A stretch of DNA of 64,000 bases from Stenopsyche tienmushanensis (taxonomy: Eukaryota > Arthropoda > Insecta > Trichoptera > Stenopsychidae), in NCBI GenBank assembly GCA_008973525.1, contig WACJ01000344.1, positions 186,001 through 250,000 of the forward strand, read 5' to 3'. Under the pieces are notes generated by a model that saw nothing but the letters and a program-made list of their open reading frames with translations, searched no databases and had not been told where the DNA came from. The position numbers and the translations under genes were made by a program. Each line of letters opens with the position of its first letter. Positions within the stretch are counted from its first letter, which is position 1. This document shows positions 27,701 to 39,350 of this stretch, piece after piece.

Positions 27701-30700
27701 TAATACAAGAATCAATAAGCACTTTCATAATAAATTAACTCAAAAAAAATATTATTTGATGATATTTTTCAATGATCTATTCATAATCTGACACACAACT
27801 AATTGAATTAATAATTTTAAAAATAGTATCGATTTTTAATTGAAATAGTTGACAATGATACAGAATATTTTTGGGAACCTGATATAAATATTTGTATATG
27901 TTAAAGTGAATTATTGCAAAATTATTTAAAATAGCTGATGTCAGATAATATTTTTCATTTTATTTCATAATTATACAATTGAAAATTATGAGTGCAAATA
28001 TAAAGATATGTATGCTAAAAATCATTTTAGCTTTTTTAATATTTATATCAACAAAATATTTTAAAACACAGTGAAGTAAGAATATTCATAATAAAATATT
28101 TTCCATATATTAAAAATACAGGTTTATCAGACCAAGTGTTACCAATTTGAAATTCCTTCGTTTTATCAATGTCTAAAATTAATATTTTATAATTATATTT
28201 AGAGTATATACTTATCACTCGACAAGATGGAGCTGAATCTCATAATTTATGAGTCGCATACTATACGAACCGTAAAATGAATTCAAACTCTGCATTATAT
28301 TTCCTAATGGATATTGTTGCCCTTCAAGCACTCTAAATAGAAAAATATAAGCGCAGATAATCAAGTTATGGCCCTAAGTTGGTCCTTGCATCCTCACGAT
28401 CACTTGCTGCTCTAAATTAGCGATTCAATCGTTTTTTATGTGATCTTGTACTTCATTCATTTTTAAATATTTCCAAGTACATTGCTGCTTGTATTCGCTT
28501 GTAATTACTATGTTTGGCCCATACTATCAGTGTAATTTAAATGATTAATGATACAGTAAAAAAGATTAAATTTAACCGCAAATATTTCAGCTAATGAGCG
28601 ATAGTCAGTTAGGACTTGCCAGCCAAATATAAAGCGGGAACACTGTTTAATATCAATTCCATTTTAAGTTTATTTTCAATCTGGTGCAGAGTGCTTCATA
28701 CGGTTGACGAACAGTATAATTAACCAAAGATCAATTGACAAATTGGTAATTCTTGAGTCGGATGACTCTATATCCTAAAAGTATGTATATCCGTGCAATC
28801 AAACCCCAAATTACAAATTTAATGTGCTAATATCAAATTCACTATAACATGTATATTATTCTATGATTTAATAGAAGTAGTTAAATGAATAAAATTAATT
28901 TGCATGTTTAATTAGAGGTCACACAAAAAAATGAGTCTAGTATTATATATAAATAATAATTACTAAGCAGAACTAATCAATTTTATTTATATAATGTATT
29001 TTCTATCGTGCTATATTTATGATATAATTTCTTAAGCTCTTTTTAATTTTTCAATGATTAAAAAAATACTCTATATTAATAATATTTTATTTAGGCACCC
29101 TAAGCCAAGTGTGTGGTGGCAGCGGGGGTGGTGGACGTGGAGGGCGCCGTTCCCTTCAACCCCGCCAAGCCTTCCTCTTTAGCCACCACCTGATACTGGG
29201 CACGAGGGCAACTGCTGGTCGGCTGCACCTTCTTCCTGATACAGGACGTGTTCCCCTTGCTGATGCTATGCTTATAGAAGACCCCAACAACCTTGAAGAT
29301 GGTAACCTTAAAACGAAAAAAAAACCAATATCTTTATAATAAAAACATCAACGTTAACTATAAATTAATTTATTTTAGATTCTTCCTCTGTTTGCTCAAC
29401 TTCTTCTGCTGCTGATAATTACCAAAATAGAGATTTTAAAATAGTTTTTGATAGTAAAGGGACTCAGCTTTCAGTGCATCTTGGTAAATTTGCCACTAAA
29501 ATTTCATATTTTCAGCATGGTTTATAAGGTTGTGCAAGATGTTCCAGAATTTAATATTTTCAGTGGCTGCAAGCGTTCAAGAAAAAGCTGCATGGACTAG
29601 TGATATTGTACAGTGTATGGAAAATGCGCAATGGACTGAAGCCGGAGTTGGAACTGGCGGAGGTGGTGGAGATGGAACATCTTTATCAGTTCATCCAGGA
29701 GTGCGTAGTGATCCAAGATTATTTACTGATGATGTAGATATACGCTTTTCAAGAGCCCTAAACTCTTGTAAAGTTCCACAAATAAGATATGCTACACCGA
29801 GCCGATTACTCGAGAGACTTACAGGTTTGATTTTTGAAAATAACATACCGAAGTAATGTACGTAAATATTCGGAAATTAAAGCCTTAAACACATTAAAGA
29901 CACAAGACATTTTTTGTAATAACTTTAATTTTATTTATCCAAAATATAATTAGATCCAATTCTATTACTCTATCTTAACTATCCATTAAATTTTAGACCT
30001 TTTACTACATATTTTTAGGATTTGATTAAAAAATTTCATCAGATTTTAAAAATAAGGTGAACAATATGTTACCTTTCAAACAAGATCCCTAATTTACAGT
30101 AAATTTAGGACAAATCTTAATACCTGTCCTTTAAATAACTACCATCTTATATTATACAACACCAATTTTTCATCATCCATAACATTTGATCAATAAAAAG
30201 TAATTGGTTTTTGGATTCAGTTGGTCTTGATCTTAAAATCATGAATCTTTAAAAAATCTCATATAACATTCAATTTCATACAAAATATACATTTAAAAAA
30301 AACTTACTGTTATAATCCATCTTTGTAATATTACCGGAATTATTTCATATTATTCTGTAAATGTTTTTTTTTAATTTTCAGATTTGAGATTTCTCTCTGT
30401 TGATTTTCTAAATACATTTCTTTTGACTTATCGGGTGTTTACCGATGGAGAGACAGTTTTAGAAGCTCTTAGAAGAGTCTTCTATGCTGAAGGTGATCCA
30501 GGAGGAGCTATACTTGGAGAAGGAGCTACGAGTGATGGTGGAGAAGGAGGCGAAGGTGGTTCTGCACCTTGTGAATTAAGGGCTCCATCTCCTGGCACTA
30601 CAGCCAGTCGCAAAGCCAGTGCTGCAAGCTCTGTTTCTGGTAAATTATAATTATAATTTCTTATTAAATAATATCAATTCTAATACATACATTTATCTAT

Positions 30701-33700
30701 ATCTCCTTACATTTAAAAGGTTATGGCTCTGAACAAAGCGATAGAGATTATCAAAGCAGAAGTTGGCGATGTAGTCTTAAAAAGTGTAAGTCATTCATTT
30801 CATATATCCAAGCTTTGCTAAATTTAAGCAAATGTACATTTTGATTTTATAAAAGTAGATATGTATATATTCTCACTAGTTGATGAGGAACTAAAAGAAC
30901 AAAGATTGTCACCAGTTCCACCATCTACACCTCGTTCGCGAAGACCTTCCAATGCAAATCAAAAGGTATTTTTTATCCTCTCTAAATATTGTCAATTAAA
31001 ATCAGACCAATACATTAATATTTTTTAATAGCCAACCGAAGAAGATGGCTCTCATTTAACCATTCCTAAAATTATGGCCTCATCTTCAAGCTCAGAAACA
31101 TTAAAAGGTAACACACGTTTTTATTTGTATTTAATAATGTACAGTCTTGTTCATCTCCATAACATACAAATACTATTTTTAGCTGGACCTTCACCATCAT
31201 CCCCCAGCAATTTGAGTTCCGTAACCTTAGTTGGAAGCCCGGCAGATCCTGAAAAACATCAAAAACAACCAGACTATTTCAAACAGACCGATTCTCATCT
31301 ATCATCAGAACAATATTCATCAACTGAAGCACAAAAGACCCAACCAGAACATTTTAAATCGCCTGACCATCACAAAAAAGAATCTAGTAGTCATCCTGCA
31401 CAATACAGTCAACCTGAAACTTACAAATCATTAGAGGAATATCCAAGAAAAGATAGTTACGATACACCCGAACATAGTAAACCTCGTCCACTTATGAAAA
31501 GAGAACCTGATCTTCTTCCGACGTCGCCTCAACATTTTTCTGTAAATATCTTATTATTTTTGCATTACGTCAATATTTATACAGTATTAATTCATAATAA
31601 TCTTCTATAAAATAGATGGAATCTGACAGTAGACGAGCTTCTACCGAACAAGCTACACCCAGAAGAGCTTCCAGGTAAGATTTGAAATTAAATTAATTAA
31701 CTTCGAAATAAATTACATGGCAATAGATTACATTCGAAAGAAAAATACAGCACATGTTTAACAATTTATAATTAATATTTAGGACATAGCTATTAAATTA
31801 AATATACTTGTAATTTTATATTCAGTAAATGTTGTGGACCTTCAACACTAAATATTGATTTTAATTTATTATCGTTCAATTAAAGCGAACGAGTTAAATT
31901 TTGTAGCGAACGTCGAGGAGATAATACTGGAGGAAGTGGAAGTAGTTGGTGGAGTGCTGAACGAAGAGCTTCTGCTGATCGACGTGCTTCTGCTGCATCA
32001 CATAGATCGTCTTTGTCTCAACATCTTCTTCAGGTAATAATCTTTGTTTTTATGCCTACATGTTATGTTTTAAATATTGAAATAGTATATACAAAGCTAG
32101 ATTTACGCGATAAATACGTTCCATCGCAAGTTCTTCCATATAATTGATATAATATATTCGCTTTTGATTTACGCGAATTTTCGGCCGCATGAATCCGGCA
32201 TCCATTATATATTGATAATTTTATTTCAGATATAATTATTGTGTGTGTATATAGATATTTCAATTTTACTTACAAAACATTTTTTTTCTTTAAGACTTGT
32301 CGTCGAGAAGCCAGTCAACCCAGGGCTGGAGTTGTCATCACATCATTTCGACAATCTCATAGAAGGTTAATATACATTTTTTCTTCAATAAAAACGTTAA
32401 ACTGTAACCATGACATTCTGTTATATTATGTATTTTGTCTTTCATTTCTAGCATACTCATATCGTTATTACAATTATCATTATTATTTCATCGGCAAAAC
32501 GTTTCTTTAAAAGAAGGTTGGATGTGAATTTGAGTCTCGTTTCTCACATCGTTTAGTAGCATATATAAAATATAATACAACAAACACTACGAATAAAATG
32601 TATTCAATTTATTACCCTTAACAGCTTTGCAGATGACCTATGGTAAGTCTAAGGCCAGTTTTAGTGCTAATTGCTTGTACAATAAATACCAACACTCAAT
32701 CACCTAAGATACCATTCCGTTGTGTATTAAGTATTAAAATAGCTGGCCTTACAATCGTAGAAGCATGTTAGGTAGCGTAGATAAAAACCTACAAGTTTAT
32801 AAATTTTATACGTACAAAAATAACCAGTAAAATTGGCTTTTGATTTAGATAAAAATTATCCCATTATTTATTTATGATCTCTAGAATTAGAATATGATAT
32901 TAATACCCACCTATCCAAAAATATTAGAAAACTTGCTATTTAAATCCATTAAAAAACAATAAGCCCTTCCTTTGCTGAATTTAGTCCCATGGTTAGTTGA
33001 ATCGCTTTCCAACCTGTCTTAAAATTATACTGCTAATTTTGCCTTCAAATAGTATTCATTTGGCTTCTTTGATTTCCACATTTTTAACACATGCCATTTA
33101 ATTTATCAACCAGCATAGTTTCAATAGAAAGCACTAATTCTAGAGTATTTTAAATTAGACCTTGAAAAAGCTTAATTTTTTAAAATCACATTTATAACTG
33201 TGTAAAATACACATTTGACTTTATCCAAATTGAATTTTAAAAAACTGTAAATATGAGCAAAAATTTGATTATTTATTAATATATATTTTTGTTTGAAATA
33301 GGTTATATTATACATGCTTTTAAACATGAAAATATGATAAATCTATAAAAAAGTTATTTTATACGTGTCATAATATGAATATAATTGATTCAATATTATG
33401 ACTTCAGGAGTAGCACTTCGACAGCAGCAGCAGCATTCGCCATTGCAACGTCTGCTTCTAGCAATCCAAGAGAACCTAAAAGAGCACCAGCAGCTCCAAG
33501 AGATTCAGTTACGTCTACAGCTGCAACTATGCGAGTCCTAAATGTCTTAAGGTTATTTTGATACAAATTCATATCAACATAATTAACAGTCAATTTAATC
33601 GATGAAAACTGAAACATATTAACATTTTGCTCCAGACATTGGGTTTCTAAACATTCAGCTGATTTTTGGGCAGAAAGCCGTTTGCGTACAGAAGCAGCAA

Positions 33701-36420
33701 ATTTCTTAGAAGACATCGTTTGCAGTCCAAATTTACTTCCTGCAGAACATAGAGCCGCTGCTCATTTATTACGATTGCTAGCCAGAGAAGAAGAAAGAAG
33801 ACCTGATCTTCGGGCTTTACTTTCGCCTCCCATTGTAATTATCCTCATCATATCAACCCAAACTGTTTATAACAGCATTAAAAATAAATTCTAAAACCAC
33901 AATATTATTTCAGTGTCCCAAGTAAAGAGAGTATAGAAACGCTTTCAGCGCTGGAAATTGCAGAACAAATGACGTTTTTGGATCATCAAATTTTCATATC
34001 CATTCGAAGCGAGTAGGTTATCTTCATTTATATTATATCTCTATCCATTAATCTCTAATAATTCACGCATTCATTGCTTTTATCAGAGAGTTTTTAGGGC
34101 AGGCTTGGATGAAAGCTGATAAAGCAGATCGTGCTCCGCATATACTTGCAATGACCCGACATTTCAATCAACTATCTACTCTCGTTGTATCTGAAATATT
34201 GAGAAAAACTTCTTTAAGTGGTAAGATTTGTTCAATTAAATACAGTATGACTCCATTTAATGCGGGGAATAAATGGGGTATATAATATATTGCAGCGTTA
34301 AACGAGGTTAACTTAGCACATAAATAATAGGGATAAGTGGACAAAATGTTAATCATATAGTATAAACTAATCCATAATTTCCACTATAGTAGATAAATCA
34401 ATTCAAAAACCCAATTCTATCGCGTAATATTGGAACATCGTTAAGCGGGACAGTGTTAAACGGGGTCTTACTGTATATATTTTATTCAAGCAATATTTTA
34501 ATTATACTTTTTTAAAAAAAAACAAGGCCGAGTAGCAGCTATTGAAAAATGGGCAGCCGTTGCAGACATATCAAGATGTTTACACAACTTCAATGGAACT
34601 TTGCAAGTTTGTGCTGCTTTTACCAACACATCTGTATTTCGCCTAAAGAAAACATGGGAAAAAGTTTCAAAAACAGTAAATAATATCTAAATTTATTTAT
34701 ACAATATAAGATTTAATCTGATTGCACTATAATATCAATATTTTTTAATCACAGAGTAAACAAACCATTGAAAAATTGCAAGCATTAGTATCATCAGATG
34801 GGCGCTTTCGAGCTCTTAGGGATGCCTTACACAGGTGAGACAAAGTATTTTATATTATCTAAGCGCGACTTCTGTCTGTCGTTTGTGGATCCGTGGGAAT
34901 GGTCTGAAAATAATCATTTATCAAGGTAGTTTTTAGTCAATTTTTAACACTCATCAAAAACGATTTATTACATTTATTTAAAAATTATCAACAAATAGAA
35001 CCAATTGATCTATCTTTCAATTTGTTCACTAATTTAATAGAATATTTGTAACTTCTAATATATTTTTAACGTCAACTACATTATAATTTAATTTATTAAA
35101 CAGATGTGATCCACCGTGTATACCATATCTAGGATTATATCTTAGTGATCTATCATTTATTGAAGAAGGTACACCAAATTTCACTCCAGAAGGCTTATTG
35201 AATTTCTCTAAAATGAGAATGGTACGTAAATCATTTGCATTAAAAAATATATATTATAAATACGAGTTGACATTTTTTTTAAATCCGTACTTATTTTGCT
35301 TTCAGATTGCTCATGTTATTAGAGAAATTAGACACTTCCAACAAACTCCATATAAAATTGAACATATACCAAAAGTAAGAAAATTGATATATATATTACA
35401 TATTAATTTATATTTAATAACATTAATATTTAAAGAATGCATAATTGTTGTAATTGATTACCAAAATAATTTGCTAAAAATCAAAATCAGGATCCACCAA
35501 TGGCGTCGCAATTGGAAGTTATTATCGCAAATTCCTTGGATTTACTACCTGCATAAGACATTCCCATTGCGATTTTTTTATTTGATCTGTGAGGATTACG
35601 AAGGCGTCTTCAAAAGACTATTCGTCGAAATTCAATCACTATATGCATAATTAGTACACTTATCCCCAGCTTGCTACGGATCTTCAACAGTTTTCATATT
35701 AAATCTCAGTGGGGATCTTCTCTGACAGCTCGAAGCTCTCAAAGATTGCAAAAAATCGTTCCGTAGTTGTTGTTTCCGTGTAGTTCATAGGAGAAATAGA
35801 GCGAATCCTACACTGTACGACCTTTTATATCCCGATTCTAACCTTTGAGGGTGAATCAAAGGCTTAATGAAGGCTATAATAACACTTCCGACTCAAGATG
35901 CAAATAAATTAGATTTCGGTCATCCTATTCCAAAGATGTTTCTTTTCATAGTTTTCAAGAAAAAAGCCTTCTGTTACCTTCTATTCGATTTTTAACTCAT
36001 CAAATAGGAACGCTAAATCTCGAATATGTAGTGAAAATCATCGTATTTTTGAATTACGAAGCTACTGGACTCCGTGTATTCCAAAAAGCTCTTTTCAAGA
36101 AAATCAACATGATCGTCTCAGTGAGCTTTTCATTACTTTCCAATGAAAGCTTTTAAATCTCCTAATAATGGATATTAAAAAGGCCCTAGTTCTGCAGTGG
36201 ACCATTTGTCGGTGCTCTATGATGATTGCATTATAATATTATACTTGTAACATGATATTATACAAGATTTAATGAAGTAGAGTAATATGATTTGACCACT
36301 TTCCAGGTATGCGGCTATTTGCTGGATCCAACACTACATCTAGACGAAGAGACTCAATATCGTCTCAGCTTAGAACTTGAACCCAGAGCTACAAGAGTAC
36401 CTCTCCCACAAAATATATAA
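18736..36420 (+). CDS. RasGRF: Ras-specific guanine nucleotide-releasing factor (RasGRF1/2 type)
   Basis: Dual exchange factor expected to activate Ras (CDC25 domain) and Rac/Rho (DH domain) in response to Ca2+/calmodulin. Coding exons: 18736-18825, 19094-19162, 21481-21600, 21668-21774, 22152-22299, 23759-23866, 23955-24052, 24123-24180, 24252-24423, 24931-25124, 25198-25323, 26985-27087, 29095-29301, 29379-29483, 29564-29824, 30382-30639, 30720-30785, 30880-30965, 31032-31107, 31183-31541, 31616-31674, 31907-32033, 32295-32365, 33408-33551, 33636-33834, 33930-34012, 34087-34220, 34527-34675, 34755-34834, 35104-35221, 35306-35374, 36307-36420. The product is about 1,385 residues, close to vertebrate RasGRF. 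Domains: PH 30-130 ([18 protein letters not shown]), coiled coil 130-190, IQ about 207-237 ([17 protein letters not shown]), DH 247-430 ([21 protein letters not shown]), second PH 465-600 with Gly-rich inserts, REM 635-695 ([17 protein letters not shown]), Ser/Pro-rich linker 695-1050, CDC25 about 1060-1375 ([38 protein letters not shown]). ATG 18751 is an alternative start (MQRAVRVND aligns with the usual MQKGIRLND). The exon 26 acceptor is uncertain; see findings. Confidence 0.95.
22633..23205. mobile_element. Fold-back/MITE element with long terminal inverted repeats in RasGRF intron 5
   Basis: About 95 bases at 22637-22731 recur inverted at about 23100-23197. Shared blocks include TTAACCTTT, ATGATGTATTTACTAC, TTATGGGAATATCGATATG and ATATAATAGATACGGG. 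A TA dinucleotide borders each end (TA|TGTTAACC and GGTTAATG|TA), compatible with TA target duplication. The centre holds a 16-base palindrome TCCCGGGATCCCGGGA (22821-22836). No protein is encoded. Confidence 0.7.
24485..24785. mobile_element. Possible MITE in RasGRF intron 9
   Basis: The start (ATCCATAGATATGATCATAA, then TGTTGGACTGACTATAG) and the reverse complement of the end (TTATGGATATCATAAATGAG, then ATTGGTCGGACTATAA) share several blocks in the same order. This suggests diverged inverted repeats of about 60-90 bases. The right end also contains a 10-bp hairpin (24757-24779). Borders are approximate. Confidence 0.4.
26120..26290 (+). repeat. Dispersed repeat family, copy d (RasGRF intron 11)
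   Basis: Has TTAGCTAAAAGATGAAGC, the exact core TGTGTAATATATAATAAAAT (26139-26158), then TGGTCTAATGG, which fits the RNA polymerase III A-box pattern, and later CTCTCTCTCTTTCTCTTCAA. A matching B box could not be identified, so a SINE origin is only a possibility. Confidence 0.6.
34243..34473. mobile_element. Tigger/pogo-type MITE in RasGRF intron 27
   Basis: Bounded by TA on both sides. The left end is CAGTATGACTCCATTTAATG and the reverse complement of the right end is CAGTAAGACCCCGTTTAACA. Each arm contains a second similar GTTAA/CGGG block further in. CAGT termini with TA duplication are typical of the pogo/Tigger group. The 231 bases encode no protein, so it would have been mobilised in trans. 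Confidence 0.7.
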
Positions 36421-38280
36421 ATTCGTTGAAATTATAATTTTAAAAATGCCCCAGTCCCATTTCTTGAAGCGACTGCAAGTTTCCGACATAACATTTCGTA
36501 GATAATTCAAAAGATACGCACGTGTGTTTCTGCGATGATTGAAAAATTATGCGTGACCATTTTTCAAATGACAATCTTTGTTATAAATTCAAATTATATA
36601 TATATTTGAAATACTAAAATGCTTACATATACAGGGTGCATGCGAAAGTCTCTTTATGGATATAAATATTTCAGTACTTTCTAAATTAAATATTACGAAT
36701 AGCTTTTATTCTATAGATCGATAAAATGGATACACGAAAGCCTATATTTTATTTAACACTATGATTAGCACTGCAATGCGCCGAATTCTATGAGCTCAGA
36801 ACGTATTTGCAGCTGTTGGTAGTATTTTGCGTTTGGGCCCTTGTGTGTACAAATATGTGTCATTTCAATAGATCTTTCATAGGGTTAGTGATGAATCTGT
36901 TATTCTAAAGATCTTTATTGGAATGTGACTTGAATTTTCTTTTAGCAGATCACGCTTACTGTGTGCATTTACAATTTGATTCAAAATTTTAAAAAATCCC
37001 AATAAAAAGTATTGTACAAAAATATGTATTAGATATGATACGTTGTTGATTTTTTTTAATATGTTTCTTACATAGCATTTTATTGTACTACATGATCTGG
37101 TTAAAAATTGTATATGATCGTTGTAAATTATTGTATAAAATTACGGCGGCTTCAAATCTTTGAAGTATTAATTTGATATTTTCTCCATACATTTGAATTA
37201 ATATTAAATATCATACGCAAACGAATAATGACAATTTGGTCTCCAATATATCTCCATATATTAATGTGTACATAAAAATAATGTAAATAATGCAGAAAAT
37301 TGTATAGTAACCTATTGCCAATGGGACTGCTTGTACATAAGAACTTATTTACATATACGAATATATAAAAATTAACTATTTTCACTTTTAATTATAGAGG
37401 GATCAAAACACAAACAAGTGAGATTTCAATGTGAACTTTATGACATAGTGCTTAATTTATTGTGTTTAAAAGTTTAGATGTTTAATTGACCACTTTATTA
37501 AAATCAAAATCATATCAAATTAAATGACAACCGTCATTTTAAATAAATGTTTATTAGACGGCATACGTTATGAGCAGCTATTGTCGATTAATTGTATGGA
37601 TTTTTTAAAAAATATATAAATGTAATGCACCAGTTTTAGTATTTATTGCACTACGTCAGAGACAGTGCCATTTAATGAATATATATAATGTTTTGACGAA
37701 TAATAGCTGCTATAATGTTTTGCTATGAAAAAAGTGAGGTACTACTTAATGATGCTATTTGTGAATTGTTATATTTTACGATGATAGTGAAGTTGTGTAA
37801 ATAAAAAAATGTTAATGTTATCGATATTATTGTTAACTTTCTATAGTATTAAAGTTAGAAAAATATTTTTAAAATTACCAATGATTCTACTCTACTCTGT
37901 CCAGCACCATATTTTTTAAACGGTCTTAGAACCTTAACGTCGTACATGTCTCAGATTGTGAGATTATATGGCAAGAATATTTGGTCTAGTTTCTATGAAT
38001 GTGATTAGCGATTTATGATTTCGTCAAAGTCATTAACTAATTATCAAATATATTCGAAACATAAGAGGATATATTTTATTTGGAAGAACTAATCATGATG
38101 CGAAAAATACACCCGATCCTTGATTTATGCAATAAATATCGTAAATTTAACAGTAATACTGGATATTCAATTGATACACATTTTTTTTTTCTGTGGGAAG
38201 GGAATCTTCGTACCCATAGCGGGCTCAAGACATCTATAGTGGGTAGTGTCAGATTTGTATTGACTTAACCCTTCCCTTAT
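36421..38280 (+). other. RasGRF 3' UTR and downstream AT-rich DNA
   Basis: AATAAA occurs at 37001-37006 and 37800-37805, which are candidate RasGRF polyadenylation signals. No gene follows. A TACAGGGTGCATGCGAAAGT stretch near 36631 resembles the 'ACAGGGTG' starts of some insect repeats, but its extent is unclear. Confidence 0.45.
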
Positions 38281-38289
38281 CCTTCTCTG

Positions 38290-39350
38290 TCTCTCTGGTA
38301 TTGTTTTCTACATTGCTTCAGGAGGACAGGCAGTCTGGCCTTAGGTGATTGGCCCTGTTCTATTATTGGAGAGGCGCTCCGCGTCTTTCTCTTTCACTGC
38401 CCTCTTTGGCGCTCAGAATCTCTTATACGTATTCGCGCCAAAGGTCTCAGTTCTTCTTGCTTTCCATCATGCTGTGGATCATGTTGTCGACGTTGAGCTC
38501 GGCTACCCCGAGTCCTTGTTTCAGCAGTTTTCTCTGGGGTGCCCAAGCCTCACAGCCAATGATGGTGTGCTCTGTGTCGTCGACCTCCGCTTGGCAGTGA
38601 TAACACATTGCGGATAGTTCTTTGTCAATTCGCTTCAGGTACGCACCAAAGCATCCATGCCCAGTGAGCACATCCAGCCCAGCGATAGGTAGTTTCGCCG
38701 TGTTCCCAGGCCCTCCGCCGACTTATGTCCGGGATAAGTCAGTGGGTCCATCTTACTTTGCTGGACTGATCCCATCTCCGTTGACAGGCTTCCCTCAGTT
38801 TCTGGTCATGTTCATTGCGATTTTTAGGATCTTCGTAGTGCAAGGTCCTCTTCTTTGCCTGGAGGTCAAGCGGGGGTATTCCAGCGATCACGAACACCGC
38901 TTCTTCAGATACAATTCTGTATGCTGCGGTGACTCGGAGCGCTCCCTACCGCTGGACCCCGGCCAGCTTCCTTCAGTAGCTTTCGTGTCTGAGTGACTCA
39001 TGCCATATCGGGGCTCCGTACAGTAGGATCGAGTGTATTACCTCGTTTATGGTACGTCTTTTGCACGGCTTTAGCCCTCCGATATTGCGCATGAGCCGTC
39101 CTAGCTCACTGGTTACCTTCTGCGCCTTCAGCTGCTTCAATATGTTTTCTGAAGGTCAGCTTGCTATCCAAGAGGATCCTGAGGTATATTAGCAATTTGC
39201 TGTATTCAACCTCGTGAAAGTTCACAACAAGCCTATTGACCCTCGGTCTTCTTCTTCTACTGCAGATCATTGCCTCTGTTTTTTCTGCTGCCAGCTGCAG
39301 GCGATTTTCCCATCCATGCGTTGATTCTGGCAAGGACTTCGTCTTTGATA
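38290..39350 (-). pseudogene. R1-clade-like non-LTR retrotransposon relic (3' end of ORF2)
   Basis: Read on the minus strand from 39333, LQLAAEKTEAMI and YLRILLDSKLTFRKHIEAAE match the 'W...L.LAP.KTE...' and 'YLG..LD..L.F..H' blocks that follow the catalytic motif in R1-type reverse transcriptases. Downstream, LTGHGCFGAYLKRIDKELSA and then CYHCQ...D..EHTIIGCEAW (38447-38671) match the C-terminal CCHC region. Stops and frame changes break the reading frame, and the endonuclease and catalytic RT motifs are missing. The relic is GC-richer than its surroundings. Confidence 0.75.

Noticed and set aside
31855..32037. 60-codon frame with an acidic Leu/Val-rich peptide
   Set aside because: It is a shadow frame of RasGRF exon 22; the true frame there encodes [10 protein letters not shown] and the RRAS motifs.
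35198..35650. 150-codon frame running through RasGRF exons 30-31
   Set aside because: It reads through introns; only the parts NFSKMRM and [20 protein letters not shown] are exonic.
38345..39000. Plus-strand frames of 90-124 codons
   Set aside because: They are antisense to the R1-like relic, whose minus-strand frames carry the recognisable RT and CCHC motifs.
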